64,000 nucleotides of DNA from NCBI GenBank assembly GCA_025345505.1, contig JANVCC010000012.1, positions 12,561,970 through 12,625,969 on the forward strand, given 5' to 3'. The position numbers were made by a program, and so were the translations under genes. Every line of letters starts with the position of its first letter. Within the stretch, counting starts at the first letter, position 1. Positions 50,301 through 61,412 of the stretch are shown here, one piece after another. Under the pieces are notes generated by a model that saw nothing but the letters and a program-made list of their open reading frames with translations, was not told the DNA's origin and ran no database searches. The stretch comes from Todiramphus chloris collaris. Lineage: Eukaryota; Chordata; Aves; Coraciiformes; Alcedinidae.

Positions 50301-53300
50301 AGAAAATATAATTAAACCTAAAGTGAATTAATAATAAAAATAAGTTTTGAATACTAGGCCCAAACAAAAAAAACATACAGGGCAGTGAAACATTGTAATG
50401 GAAGGCAAAACGGAAGGTGAAGAGGTGAGGAATGTACTGTGTGTGCCATCTTCACCCCACTTGACAGGGTGACAGATGAAGGCCTAAGGACAAAGAGTGC
50501 TGTTGTTTGAGCTGGAAGACCAGGTTCACTCCTCTTCCCACCCCAGTAGAAGCATCCTCAGGAACTCCTTGGAGCTCACTTTTAGTATGGCAGATGATTT
50601 TGGAAAAGGACAGAGGTGTTTTAATTTAAACAAAATACAGTGTCTTATTACATGCCATCTATTTATAGATTAGATAAATATGTTCATCTTTTCATTTGAT
50701 GTCTTGGAAAAAACATTGAGGGTCATTATTGTTAACATAAGAGTATCAGCTTGGCTTTCATGCGTTGTCTCAGAGCCAGTTTTATGAGTTTTTAATGACC
50801 TTGCCAAATTCATCAGGTTCTCTCATATAACAGAGGGTATTCATGCAGATAAATAGTTATAGGGACAAGGCCTGGTATCTTTACAAACACCTAAGGCCTT
50901 CCAGAAGAGATTTAATGGCATGATTCACAGATACAGTGCCTCCAGTCTACTATTTAACAGTTACCTATGTAGCTGAAGATACTTGGTAACTGATGATATT
51001 TAGTAAATGAGAAATAGGCTTTTATTTTCATTCAGTACAAGTCAGCAAGAGTACAATATTCAGGTTTTGTATTCAGCAAGCTTTTGCTCAGCTTGCATCA
51101 ATGGTAAAAGGAAAAAAATGAAAAGAAGAAGCGAAACGGTTGCTGTTCCTTCTTCACAATAATTTAACTGGGTCACAAACATTTGTGCAACAGTATGGCA
51201 GAGAGTTCTACAGGGGGGGTTTGTTTGTTTGTTTGTTTGTTTTTGTTTTGGTGGGGTTTTTTAAATTTTATTGTAGGCCAGCTTCCCAAAACAGCTTAAT
51301 TGAAATTCACTGGAAGCTAGGTTTCTTTCATTTAGACCTAAATTGTTAATGCTCAGAGTGAAAGGTATCTGAAGATTGGGACAAACAATTTGTATAGAGC
51401 CTATTATGGTGGGGAAGAGCCTTATGCACTAAAAATGCAAATAATAATATCTGAAGAAAGAAGGGGGTTTTATGTATGCTTTTATACATTTTTTTTGTAT
51501 TGGTATGTTTTGAAATAGGAAAAGTTATACTTTCAAAAATTGAACACCATTAATTGAGACACTCATTCAAATATGCTTATTTAAAATTTCTAACAGGGAA
51601 AAATGCAAGGGGTCTTAACAATGACCTCTGCAGTATTTTTATTCTGCAGTATATGTTTACAGCTCAGTAATCAATTAAAATTTATATCTAAAATGCAGAA
51701 CAGGGCAAGATATATATGCTATAGCAGAGAAGTTATAGTAAAATACACTCAAATAATTATGAATCATGATGTCTCATTTGTTACAACTTCATTATACTTT
51801 TGTGTAGCAGTGTTTCCTGTCCAGGAATATGCATATTTATCCTATCTCAAATACAAGTTCATATAAAATATGATCAATATTTAGCAACTGATTTAAAACA
51901 TCTACAGCATTTCATGTACAACCTGGGGTGTCAGCCTTACATTTCCTAATAAAGCATTCAATCACGTCATTCTTAAAAGGTGCTTTGCAAATGGTATTAA
52001 AGTATGCTGTCTCATTATCTTTTTGTAAATGTTTATTGATTTTAAGATAATTCTATTATTCACATGCTTTGGTATTTATACTAATGTTTTGAAGGCATGT
52101 AGTGTGAAATACTACAGACTAGAGTCTTTCATATGTTTTGCTGTAAGTATATAAAGCAAAGCAGTCATACATGCCCTGCTGAAGTATCATGAAATCGATG
52201 ATGCAAAGGTCTGGAAAGAGGGAAACATGTCTTTTGATAATCGCCTATGCTCTGGAGTGGTACTTTATCTGGAACAGATGACATATAGTTTATCAGGACT
52301 TGTGTAATCTTCTGTTTTTGAACAGGTCTCTCAGGGCAAAGACAGTCTCTCATATCTTCCTAGAAAATTCCAAAAGAGCATAGCTAGCAGTTCTAGGTAC
52401 TGGTAGCTATTATCTTCATAGAAATAGTGCACATAATAGCAGGGACTTGTTCCCCACACTAGTAAGATAATACTTGCCTCCAGCATTCAGGAATTTTAGA
52501 AAGGAAGGTGGATTCTCCAAGCTGCTCAGTGTTACACAGACTACATCAAAACTAAAACAAAGCAAAAACACTGAGATCCTTTTCCCAATGCTAAGCACCA
52601 ACAGTTACTGCATGATTTTCAAGAGCTGCGTAGCTAAGGTAGGAATTAGCCTCCCACAAAAGAAAACATTTATAGGCTGATTTCCCAGGAGATAATGCAG
52701 CTTTTATTATTTGCATACATGTTGTGCATGCATTGCTTGGTTTTTGTTGTTTGTTTACCTCTTTCACCACTTTTTAATCACCTTGCTGTTTATTTTTGAG
52801 CTTTCTAATTATTTCCTTTATGAAAAATATGTACCTTTCCATATTGAAGCATGTCAGATGGACTATCTTTCATCAGATAAAACTTCAGCATTTGTCAATA
52901 TTTTCCAGTCTGCCAGACTACAGCTAATTTTGGATGCAACGTATTAAAATGACCTTTTTGATACTGTTTTACACAAAGCAAATACGATTGCTAATGTGGG
53001 GACATCAGTGCAATTTCTATAGCTTGCATTAAGGAATAAGGCTTCATAAATGTATCAGACCTGGCTGCTATGTGTGCAGAAGAGCCAGCACACCACAAGC
53101 TTCTGCACAGAAAAGCAGCTCTCCAAGGATAGAATCCCCATAGCTTGGTAAACATCTTAGAGGATCCTTCTGACAGCTGTCATCTTCACGGCCATTAGGA
53201 CTTGAACCTATAAACACAAAACATTTTATTACAACTGCAGGTAAGAACTCCACTTTGAGAGCTGGCAAGCATAACATTTTTGATCTCTTGATCAAAGAGT

Positions 53301-53531
53301 TTCTCTAGCAGAAAGGCTTGTATTTTCATGTAGTCATCTAAAAGAGTTATGGCTAGGATCCAGCAAAGCGTATGCTGAACTTTCTTTGCATTCTGAGTTA
53401 ACATTAGCATATATGTGAAGGAAAATGTGGGTATATGTAGATGATAAAAGTATATATAAATCAATGTATGCATATGGTGTTTTCAGAGACAGCATATGGG
53501 GAAAAGGTAAGATCCTGACAAAATCCACTTT
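47371..53531. other. AT-rich noncoding DNA
   Basis: No gene is supported over 6.2 kb. Homopolymers occur (A run at about 47,506-47,521, A/G-rich around 49,077-49,105). The frame at 48,525-48,899 (124 codons) has no recognisable domain and no coding signature. Confidence 0.5.
51219..51250. repeat. (TTTG)n microsatellite preceded by G7
   Basis: GGGGGGG is followed by about six TTTG units and TTTTGTTTTG. A simple repeat of no evident function. Confidence 0.9.
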
Positions 53532-53836
53532 ATCATAGAGTTGTAGAATGGTTTGAGTTGGAAGGGACTTTCAAAGATCATCTAGGCCAGACCCTTTGCT
53601 ATAGTCAAGGACATCTTTAAATAGCAGGGTTGCTCAAAACCCCATCCAACCTAGCCTTGAACTCTTCCAGTGATGGGACCTCCACAGCTTTTTCTGGGAA
53701 GCCTGTTCTGGTGTCTTAACACCCTCATAATAAAAAATTTCATCCTTATATCCAATCTTATTCTACCCTCTTTTAGTTTAAATCCATTGGTCCTTTGTAG
53801 CTTTTGCTCAAAGTAGCAGCATTTTCTGTGCTTGTA
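53532..53836 (-). mobile_element. CR1 LINE 3' fragment, 5'-truncated
   Basis: Reading on the plus strand, ATCATAGAGTTGTAGAATGG and the following TTGGAAGGGACTTTCAAAGA are the reverse complement of the CR1 3' end. Downstream come the CCCATCCAACCTAGCCTTGA and CTTCCAGTGATGGGACCTCC blocks of the CR1 3' untranslated and C-terminal region. About 300 bp remain. The element's 3' end is at 53,532, and 5' truncation falls near 53,836. The sequence is moderately diverged and noncoding. Confidence 0.9.
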
Positions 53837-56376
53837 CAGGTAAATTAGAGGACTGAGAAATAAATAAATTATTTTTTTAATTATTATTTTAACTTTTCTT
53901 CTTTTTTTTTTTTTTTACCCAGTAGTAAACCAGGCTCATGCTCAGGAATATATCAGACTGATCCTTGTTGCTTATTGGCTGCTCTGGCTTGGACCTTCTG
54001 CTGTAAGGAAAGACTCCTTAGATAGTATAAGAATTTCAGTAGTGTGTAGCTTTTCCAGAAATCTTTAGTACAAATGAGTTTGGTCTTACTCTTAAATGTT
54101 GGATCAATCTGGTTTTGTTCTGCAAGGTTAAAATCTCCTATCTACATGCATTTAGTTCCTACATCCCGCAGTCATCTGGTGCTACAAATATCATGTTGAT
54201 ATGAATAAAGACAGTATTTTATTCTAATAAGCAACTGTTTTTTTTTTTTTCCTGAAAACATATGAGTAGCAATGTTTTGCTTCTCTTTGAGCAGGAGAAA
54301 TTTTTCTAGAGAATTATTTTAGTCTTAGATAATTCACTAAAAGTGAATCTTCTGCAACACACCTGTCCTTTGTGTTTATGTATGTCACCTTTGCTGACTT
54401 TGCTGAGATAACTTTGTCTACTTTTCACTTCGACTGTCACTATGGAGTCAATATAATTCAGGCAAAGCCATGAGATTCTAGGTCACTGAAATTCATGTCT
54501 AGATAAGGTACTATTACAAAACCTGCAGAAGATGGTAAGTAAGGAAAGGAAGATGTAGGTTAGGGAGATGTGGAGGAGAGGAACAGTCTGACTCTCAGAT
54601 TCAGGAATGTATACTAAGGGCTGGCAATTCAAAAAGTTATACTTCTAGTTTAAATCTGAGAGGGTTTTGACCTTAAAATAATTTGTAAGAAAATTATGAT
54701 TATATTACACCATTTTAATAACTTTTAAGTCTAGGATGTGCTTAAATTGGAAATACAAGCAGCTGTTACCTAGGTACACTCAATTAGAAGGAAAAGGTAA
54801 ACTGCATCTAAAGTGATAATGATGTTCATCTAATCCCACAGCTGCAGCTTTCTGTACAGAATTCCAAGGTTTGGGGTAAAGGTGACTTATCTGATTTGTG
54901 TCTTTCTTTAATTTACTTTTCCATTTTGCTTATTTTAAAAGCATTTAAAACTTATCTTCTCAGTTCTTTATCAACAGCAACAGTTGTGCAGTTATCACTT
55001 GTTCTTGCTTTCAAAGTTATTTAAAACTTGTATTTTTTTTATACACACTTGCTAGATAGGATTCCAGTGTTTTCTCCTAACATTTACCTTCTACTGAAGA
55101 AAATCCACAGTTTGGGTGGATAAATTATTATTGCATCCTCAGGTACTTCCTGCAGTAATTTCCACTGATCGGGGTGCATGTGCTTGTGAGAACAGAGATG
55201 ATCAACTGCACTGAGTCAACAAGACACTCTTTATGCTACCAGATGCTTTTATTTTCACATAGCAAGAGGAGCTTTATGGGCCATTGTTTTCTTTTTCTCC
55301 CAGAAGGATTTTCTAGTTTATATATAACCTCAGAAATTTATTTCTTACATGTTTAAAGAAATTCTTGGCAAGACCTTAAGCAATACAGGCTATTCTATAC
55401 AGACGTAATCTTTATGAATGTACTGAACATTCACCATCTCTTTTAAGAGTTCATTCTGGGGAAGAACAACAACCAACAAAATACAATTAAAAAAAACCCT
55501 GACCAACACTCCCCTCCTCTGTCTTCTTTCATTTTTAAAATATGTTTTTCTTTTCCTGAGCAACATGGCAAAATCACTCATTGTCTTTCATGTCTCACTG
55601 TATGGACACAAATCAGAAAAGCTATCTGAATATCACCCCACAGAGGTTATTTCTGTGCTTTCTCTCCTTTTACAAAGAAAGTGTGTTGGTTTTTTTTCCC
55701 ATACATTTATTATTTTCTTTCTCGAAGTGCTTCTTAAAAGTTGTCTGTGAATTTATCAAGTACATTTAGTGCGTGTTGCATATTTGAGATACAGATGAAC
55801 TTCCAGAGGTTGTGTTTATTCATTCATCTCTTTGGGAATTTCATTGCCAAAGTTTTATCAAAAGCCTTTCAGAATTGCCAATTGGTGTGTGAATATCACC
55901 AGATTACTAATGCGTTCTGCTGCTGTTAGTCCAGTTAGCAAATAAGAAATGTACACCTCTGGTATTTTGTACTTCAGGTTGAAGCTAAAGCAAGATGCAT
56001 AGAATGAGCATGTTCTAAAGAGTAGGCCGTGTGCTCGTGAATGCTAAAAAGCAAGCAAACGTAGGCTAAAAGGATATTGATTGAATAAAGAGATAAAATT
56101 TTCATTTTTCTATTCAATAGGACATTTTTTGTTGTGTAACACATACACTTTTAAATATTTACTCTTTATTCTTACTATCTGGATTAAATTCAGTTTTCTT
56201 AGTTCAAGTATAAGAAATTCCAACACATTAAACTAAAGAAGAGAGGGATAAATTTCTACATCTGTTAGAGCATTTATAGACGTCATTAGAGCTGTAGTAA
56301 TGTCTAATTATATAGTATTGACTGCAATCAGAATCAAGACTAGTAAATTCTAGTACACTGATAGCATTCCTGGGGG

Positions 56377-56436
56377 AAAAAAAAACCAAAACAAAAAACA
56401 AAACAAAACAAAAAAACAAAACAAAACAAAAAAAAA
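56377..56436. repeat. (CAAAA)n simple repeat
   Basis: A-rich DNA with a recurring CAAAA pentamer over about 60 bp. The complementary-strand open frame through it is a string of Phe/Val/Leu codons and is spurious. Confidence 0.95.
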
Positions 56437-57059
56437 TCCTAATCCTTTCTTTTATTTAATGCTCATCCAAAATGTCACCCAGCTATGGATAGGTGTAACA
56501 ACAGAGCAGTGTGTAAAAGCTCCCTTTTTGCAGCCTAGACAAACTATTTGTCTGTATCACAGTTTAACTTGTAAGAAAATGGGTGTGATTCTTCTATTAT
56601 TGGTTAGAAATGGAACCTAATTCAAAATAGAAGCATGAAAAGGAATTTTCAGAATGTTTAACCAGGAAGTAGAAAGTAGCTCTGCCTTCTTTACCTGTAG
56701 GAAGAATCTCTTAGATTTATGTACTTACTTCCTTCCCAGAAAAGTGAAGGGCATTTTTGTCTTACACTTCTGTGTTGCTTGGAACCCTTCAGAATGAACT
56801 TAGACTGTCTGCTTGTGAGAAATGACATAACAGTTACAGTTTTTTTCTTTCTACGTATGCCTTAGCTTAATATTGCAGATACACATACGCAGCAATGCCT
56901 AGCCACAGAGTAGTGATTGCATAGCACCACACAGAGGGCAAGTATATTTCCATTTTTTCCTTCATGCATCATTTAGTGGTTGATGCAGTGATTTTGCATA
57001 TCCTTTAAGAACCAAAGTGCACAGAGAGAAAGAAAGGAAGATAGAAAGAAAAAAATAAA

Positions 57060-57087
57060 AGGGCAGGGGTGGGGGGAGGGTGGGAAG
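57060..57087 (+). repeat. G-run cluster, potential G-quadruplex
   Basis: GGGCAGGGGTGGGGGGAGGG followed by TGGG gives at least four G runs within 30 bp, directly after a GAAA/GGAA purine tract. A structural motif only; no gene is adjacent. Confidence 0.7.
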
Positions 57088-58056
57088 CAAGTGAGCAAGC
57101 AAAGGAAAGAAGCTTCATCAAGTTAAGTGACTTTTGGAACATTGGACAGCAATGCCATTGTCACCCTCCAGTACTCATCTCATGTATCCTGAAGTTTCAG
57201 ACATAATTTGTATATCTTGTAATGCAAAGGGGGCAGAAAACAATATCAAGTGCATTCAATCCTTGGTAATTTCAGGTTCTGCCAGTTACTTTGTACGGGA
57301 TAAGAATTCTGAGACAGTGAAAAGCTAAATGGAGGAAGAAGGATCACAGTCAAGTCTGCAGCAGCCTTTTACAGCCCTAGAAGTGCTGTGCCCTTTCACT
57401 GCCTGGGGAATCACCAAAGCAGTAATGTTTCCATTCCTTGAGAATTCATGTCTGGCTTGAAAATTCATTTTCAGTCCCCATTGTAACTTTAAGGTATTTT
57501 CTAATAGAAAAAATCACTACTATGACATCACTAGTACTGCCTGCTGTCATCAAACAAAAATCTTTTCTTGACGAAGCAGATCAGAACAGAGAACAGACAA
57601 AAGAGGACAGAGAAATAAAATGGAGGCATTGTTACTCTGATCATTTCAATATGTTTAATGGTCATTGTGGATTTTGTTACATCTCAGAAAGAATCACTGA
57701 AGGTAAAATTTCCATTTATCTTATCTCCTTCTAGTCCTTTTATATTTAAATCCTTATATGTACTTTTGCTGTGTAGACTGAAGTCTAATACATGTTTCTA
57801 ATTTCTTTGTTAGTCATTCTGAGATAAATACACTACAAATTCTATAGATAGCATTCACGTTAAACCCCTTACTACCACATGACATATTTCTAAGTGATAT
57901 CACCTAGCAGTGATAGTTTGAAAGTAACATGACAGTTTGGAAGTAACAAAAGATCTTGAAGGTTATGTGTCTGCCAAAGAAGCCCGGTGTCAAAATTCCC
58001 AAAATAGACTTCCCACTTCATGTAAGCTGCAGAAAAGGTAAAATTTGGCAGTAATG

Positions 58057-58305
58057 AATCACATAATCACAGAACATTGTGTTTGGAAAGGATGTCTGGA
58101 GGTCATTGAGTACAACTGTCTGGCTCAAGCAATGTGTGGAACCATGTCCACATGACTTCAGAATATCTCCAAAGATAGAAATTTCACAATCTGCCTGGTT
58201 AACCTGTGCGAGAGCTTAGTCGCCCTCACAGTAAAGGAGTGTTTCCTGTTGCTCAGAGAGAACCTCCTGTTTTGGCTTGTTCCTGTTGCACGTCCCTTAA
58301 TGAGA
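58057..58305 (-). mobile_element. CR1 LINE 3' fragment, diverged
   Basis: AATCACATAATCACAGAACA followed by TTGGAAAGGATGTCTGGAGG is the reverse complement of the CR1 3' end. The next blocks are TTTCACAATCTGCCTGGTTA and CAGTAAAGGAGTGTTTCCTG, with TTGTTCCTGTTGCACGTCCC further on, matching the CR1 C-terminal region on the minus strand. It is more diverged than the fragment at 53.5 kb, so probably from an older CR1 subfamily. The minus-strand open frame at 58,158-58,385 overlaps this remnant and is not an independent gene. Confidence 0.85.
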
Positions 58306-59260
58306 GCATCATTCGCCCAGACACAAATGTTTGGGAGATGTACATGATGAGTTTCTTCTTGTTGTTCTTCGAACAAACATTTCATATCCCTTCTTCATAG
58401 GTAAAGGACAAAGTACTGTGGAGCAAGTGTCTGACCTTGTTCACTGATATCCTAAATGGTTGCTTGCATAGTGGGATATTCTGTGTAAAATTTCCACAGT
58501 GTTACCTGTTAAAATTAATCTTCATTGAATAAAACACTTAAGCATTGCTTATAGCACAAACTGAAATTCAGGGCTTTCAGATGTGTACCATGACTAAAAA
58601 ATTTTTCTGTCTGTCAGTCCCAGTGGGTCAGATATGGAATATTTTAAGAGATATGAGAGTATTTTAGGAGAAAATGGTCAGAATACAGTTTGTTGGTTAA
58701 ATCATTAATCTGGCAGAAGGGTGATAAAAAGTCAAAGGCTGTTTAACAGTTTAAGCAGAGATGTGATTTAAACCTAGTTCTTCCCAGTTTTAACTGCACC
58801 ATCCATGTTTCAACTTTAATATCTTAACTTAGTTATCATCTCTAAATCCAAGAGCGGACTAGAAATACTACCTTCCTCTTACCTTTTCCTGCATGCCAGG
58901 CTTAAGATCCAGAAAGTATCTCCTTACATCCATGTGGAACCTGTTCATTGAAATCAGGCACTCAAACTCTGCTAGTCAGGAGGTTGCCAAGTGGAAAACA
59001 GTGTAAGACTTGGTTTGCAGTGACTGAATATCTTTGTGGACTGGACTTTCTATCTGCCTTTCAATATGTTGCTATCTAAAGATAATTACTTTCTTTACAA
59101 GTATATGGTGCTAAAATCCTTTCTAGCTCTTAACACCTATCAGCTCTCAACTCAAGACCAAAGCATTTGCTAGGTGCAATATAAAGTCTGTACCTTGCTT
59201 AGTCCCCTATAGATGGAGGGTGTGATAAGATAGGAACAACATTCATGAGCTGAACATGTA

Positions 59261-59297
<37 letters not shown>

Positions 59298-60643
59298 GTG
59301 TAAGGGTATTTATGCATTTTACATTAACTTCATGGCCTTTTGTCAGAGTTGTCAGAATTGGTGATGATATGTTGGTGTCCTTATGTAGAAATATATAGGA
59401 TCTATCAATTAATGGCACCACATTCTTTTATCTACAAGTCATTTGTAGTATTGCAATGCAAAATTTTGGGGACACTATGATATTTTAGACTTTTCAGATT
59501 AAGCAACATATGTTGAATATATACCAAAATGCTATCTTTTTGAAAAGGTTTAACTAAGTGTAGTGATCTTTATGGTGACTAAGAGGTTGCCAGTCAGATG
59601 CTTTCCCTTTCCTTTCTTACACCACCACCCTCCCCAAGTATAAAAACTGTTACAAGCCAGCTAAAGAAAAGACAACCAGTATGGGATTCTACCAGATTTA
59701 GACAAGTTGAAAGTCTGTGCTTTCCATGTAGTCTGAAGAGATCTAGTCAATACAGTTAATGGCAAAGGTAATGTAGTAAAGTAGAAACTTAAAGGACGTC
59801 TTCTTATGTAGAAAAATAATGCAAACTGAAAAATTTGTAACCCATTTCTGATAAGAACACACAAAAAGTCTTTTTTTTCCCCCGTATTTTCAAAATTCTT
59901 TGAAGGACTCTAAAATTAAGGGAAGGCTACCCCATCCCCTAAAAAAAAAAAAAAAGACAAGCATTTTAAATAAGAGATATTTAGAATATATTGGTCCATT
60001 AGGTAAAATATTATCTGTGAAACACTATTAGATTATTAAATCACAATTTTGGCACAGATGGATTTCTTCATTTTGTGTACTTCATCAATTTACATGGTAT
60101 TTCTTTCAGTGCTACTAAGTCACAAGATCTTGTTCCTGGTAATTTCTGTAGAAACAGAAGCAACACATCTACATGTATCTATATGTTACTTTGCTTCATA
60201 ATAAATCTGTGACTTTTAGTAACTCTGAAGGCATAGTTTCTAGGAACAAATGATTTACAGGGACTTGTTGGATTATCAGAAGCAGTTCCTAGGTATCAGA
60301 TCACATCTCTCAAGTAACACATTTTTTGTTCTACTCACCTTGACTAGTTTCTCCACAGTAATCAATGAAAGGGTAATTACAATTTAAAAGTCTTAGTAAA
60401 GGTATCACTAGAAATGCTGCCAGACCATCACAGATTCTAGAAATTATGTGGATGGTTGCCCTCTCTGGTATTCCATTCTTATTCATGCTTATAGCTTTCT
60501 TTGCATGCTGTCTACCCTTTCCTTGCCACCATTTAATATTTTGAAGAGAAAGTTGTCATAATCACAAGTGTGAAAATTGTTTTACCAGATCTACTTATGA
60601 GATACAATCTTCATAGAAAAATATGATAGCTTTTATTCTGTAT
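58306..60643. other. AT-rich noncoding DNA
   Basis: No gene is supported. An A run lies at about 59,941-59,955. Apart from the hexamer repeat listed separately, nothing is recognisable. Confidence 0.5.
59257..59302. repeat. (TGTATG)n hexanucleotide microsatellite
   Basis: About 7.5 near-perfect TGTATG units. It is an alternating purine-pyrimidine sequence, likely length-polymorphic. It generates a Thr-His string in one minus-strand frame, which is spurious. Confidence 0.97.
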
Positions 60644-60648
60644 AAACA

Positions 60649-61407
60649 TGTCAAGCATTAGAGCTGCTATGACCACTAGACAAATGACAGTCACCCTGTT
60701 TCCTAAAGGGGAAGAGAAATGGAATAATGGACAGAGATCTATGACTTGGAAAAGAAGACTAAAAACCTACATGAAAATAACAGCAATAAAATTAGATGTA
60801 TATAAATATATAAAAAATCAATATCTAGTCCACCCCCCCCATGGTAATTCCATCACCTTCACCACTGATACTGTGAGGCAAGCACTGGGGAAGTTGCAGG
60901 CTGAACTCAGCAGCAAACAGGAACTGGATTCCAAAGTGGGATTCTGGAACTAGATTCAGGAACGCACAGATAGGGCTCGAAGACAGAGCAGACAGAATCT
61001 TCCTCGGACATTGTCCATTGAAGAAAAGGTGCTTTACCCTAGTAATCCCTCAGCTTTATACTGAATATGGTGTATATGGGATGGAATACCTCATTGGTCA
61101 GCTTAGGGTCACCTGTCCTGTGTTCTCCTTGACATAGGTGCAGTCTTTTACTTTCTGTATCCTCACTACGGTACACAAGATTTCCTTCTGTAGAAATCTT
61201 GATTTCTGCAGGACCAAGTATAAGCAAGAACCTTTCTTCACACCAGTCCTTGGTAGTAACTATAAACATTAAGTGTTATCACCGCTAGAAGCAGACACTC
61301 TCTGCAAAAATATGCTGTAAACTTCGGAAAGGGCAGTTAGTTAGACACTCGGCTGATTAGCAAAATCACTGAACAGAATTAGTTCTGTTTCGGCTAAAAC
61401 CAGGACA
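60649..61407 (-). mobile_element. Solo LTR of an avian ERV-L-type endogenous retrovirus (copy B)
   Basis: On the minus strand this 759-bp unit starts TGTCCTGGTTTTAGCC and ends in CA. A perfect 5-bp target-site duplication, AAACA, lies at 60,644-60,648 and 61,408-61,412. The start is the familiar one of avian ERV-L LTRs, and 5 bp is the expected duplication size. It aligns end to end with copy A at 1040-1772, in the same orientation. A TATA box sits about 350 bp from the element's 5' end. There is no internal viral sequence, so the provirus was reduced to one LTR by recombination. It is better preserved than copy A. The open frame at 61,039-61,269 (-) lies inside it and is not a gene. Confidence 0.88.
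61055..61060 (-). promoter_or_regulatory. TATA box of solo LTR copy B
   Basis: The minus strand reads TTCAGTATAAAGCTGAGGG, a TATAAA motif in the middle of the LTR, where the U3/R boundary of avian ERV-L LTRs lies. In copy A the same site is TGTAATG. Promoter activity is possible but not shown. Confidence 0.6.
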
Positions 61408-61412
61408 AAACA

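Larger units (their letters stand above)
53837..58056. other. AT-rich noncoding DNA
   Basis: No gene is supported. T runs lie at about 53,902-53,916 and 54,239-54,251, and a GA-rich/G-rich tract at about 57,023-57,087 (GAAAGAAAGGAAG, then GGGGTGGGGGGAGGGTGGG). That G-rich word can form a G-quadruplex on the plus strand. Confidence 0.5.

Noticed and set aside
56228-56419. Minus-strand hydrophobic frame resembling a membrane peptide
   Set aside because: The Phe/Val/Leu string is produced by the CAAAA repeat on the other strand.
59170-59421. Minus-strand frame with a (Thr-His)n stretch
   Set aside because: It is encoded by the TGTATG microsatellite and has no conserved flanks.
61039-61269. 76-codon minus-strand frame
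   Set aside because: It lies wholly inside solo LTR copy B. LTRs of this type do not encode a protein, and copy A does not keep the frame intact.
1040-61407. The two LTRs as ends of one provirus
   Set aside because: They are 59 kb apart, have different 5-bp flanks (AATAT and AAACA) and strong mutual divergence. The DNA between them has no retroviral genes.
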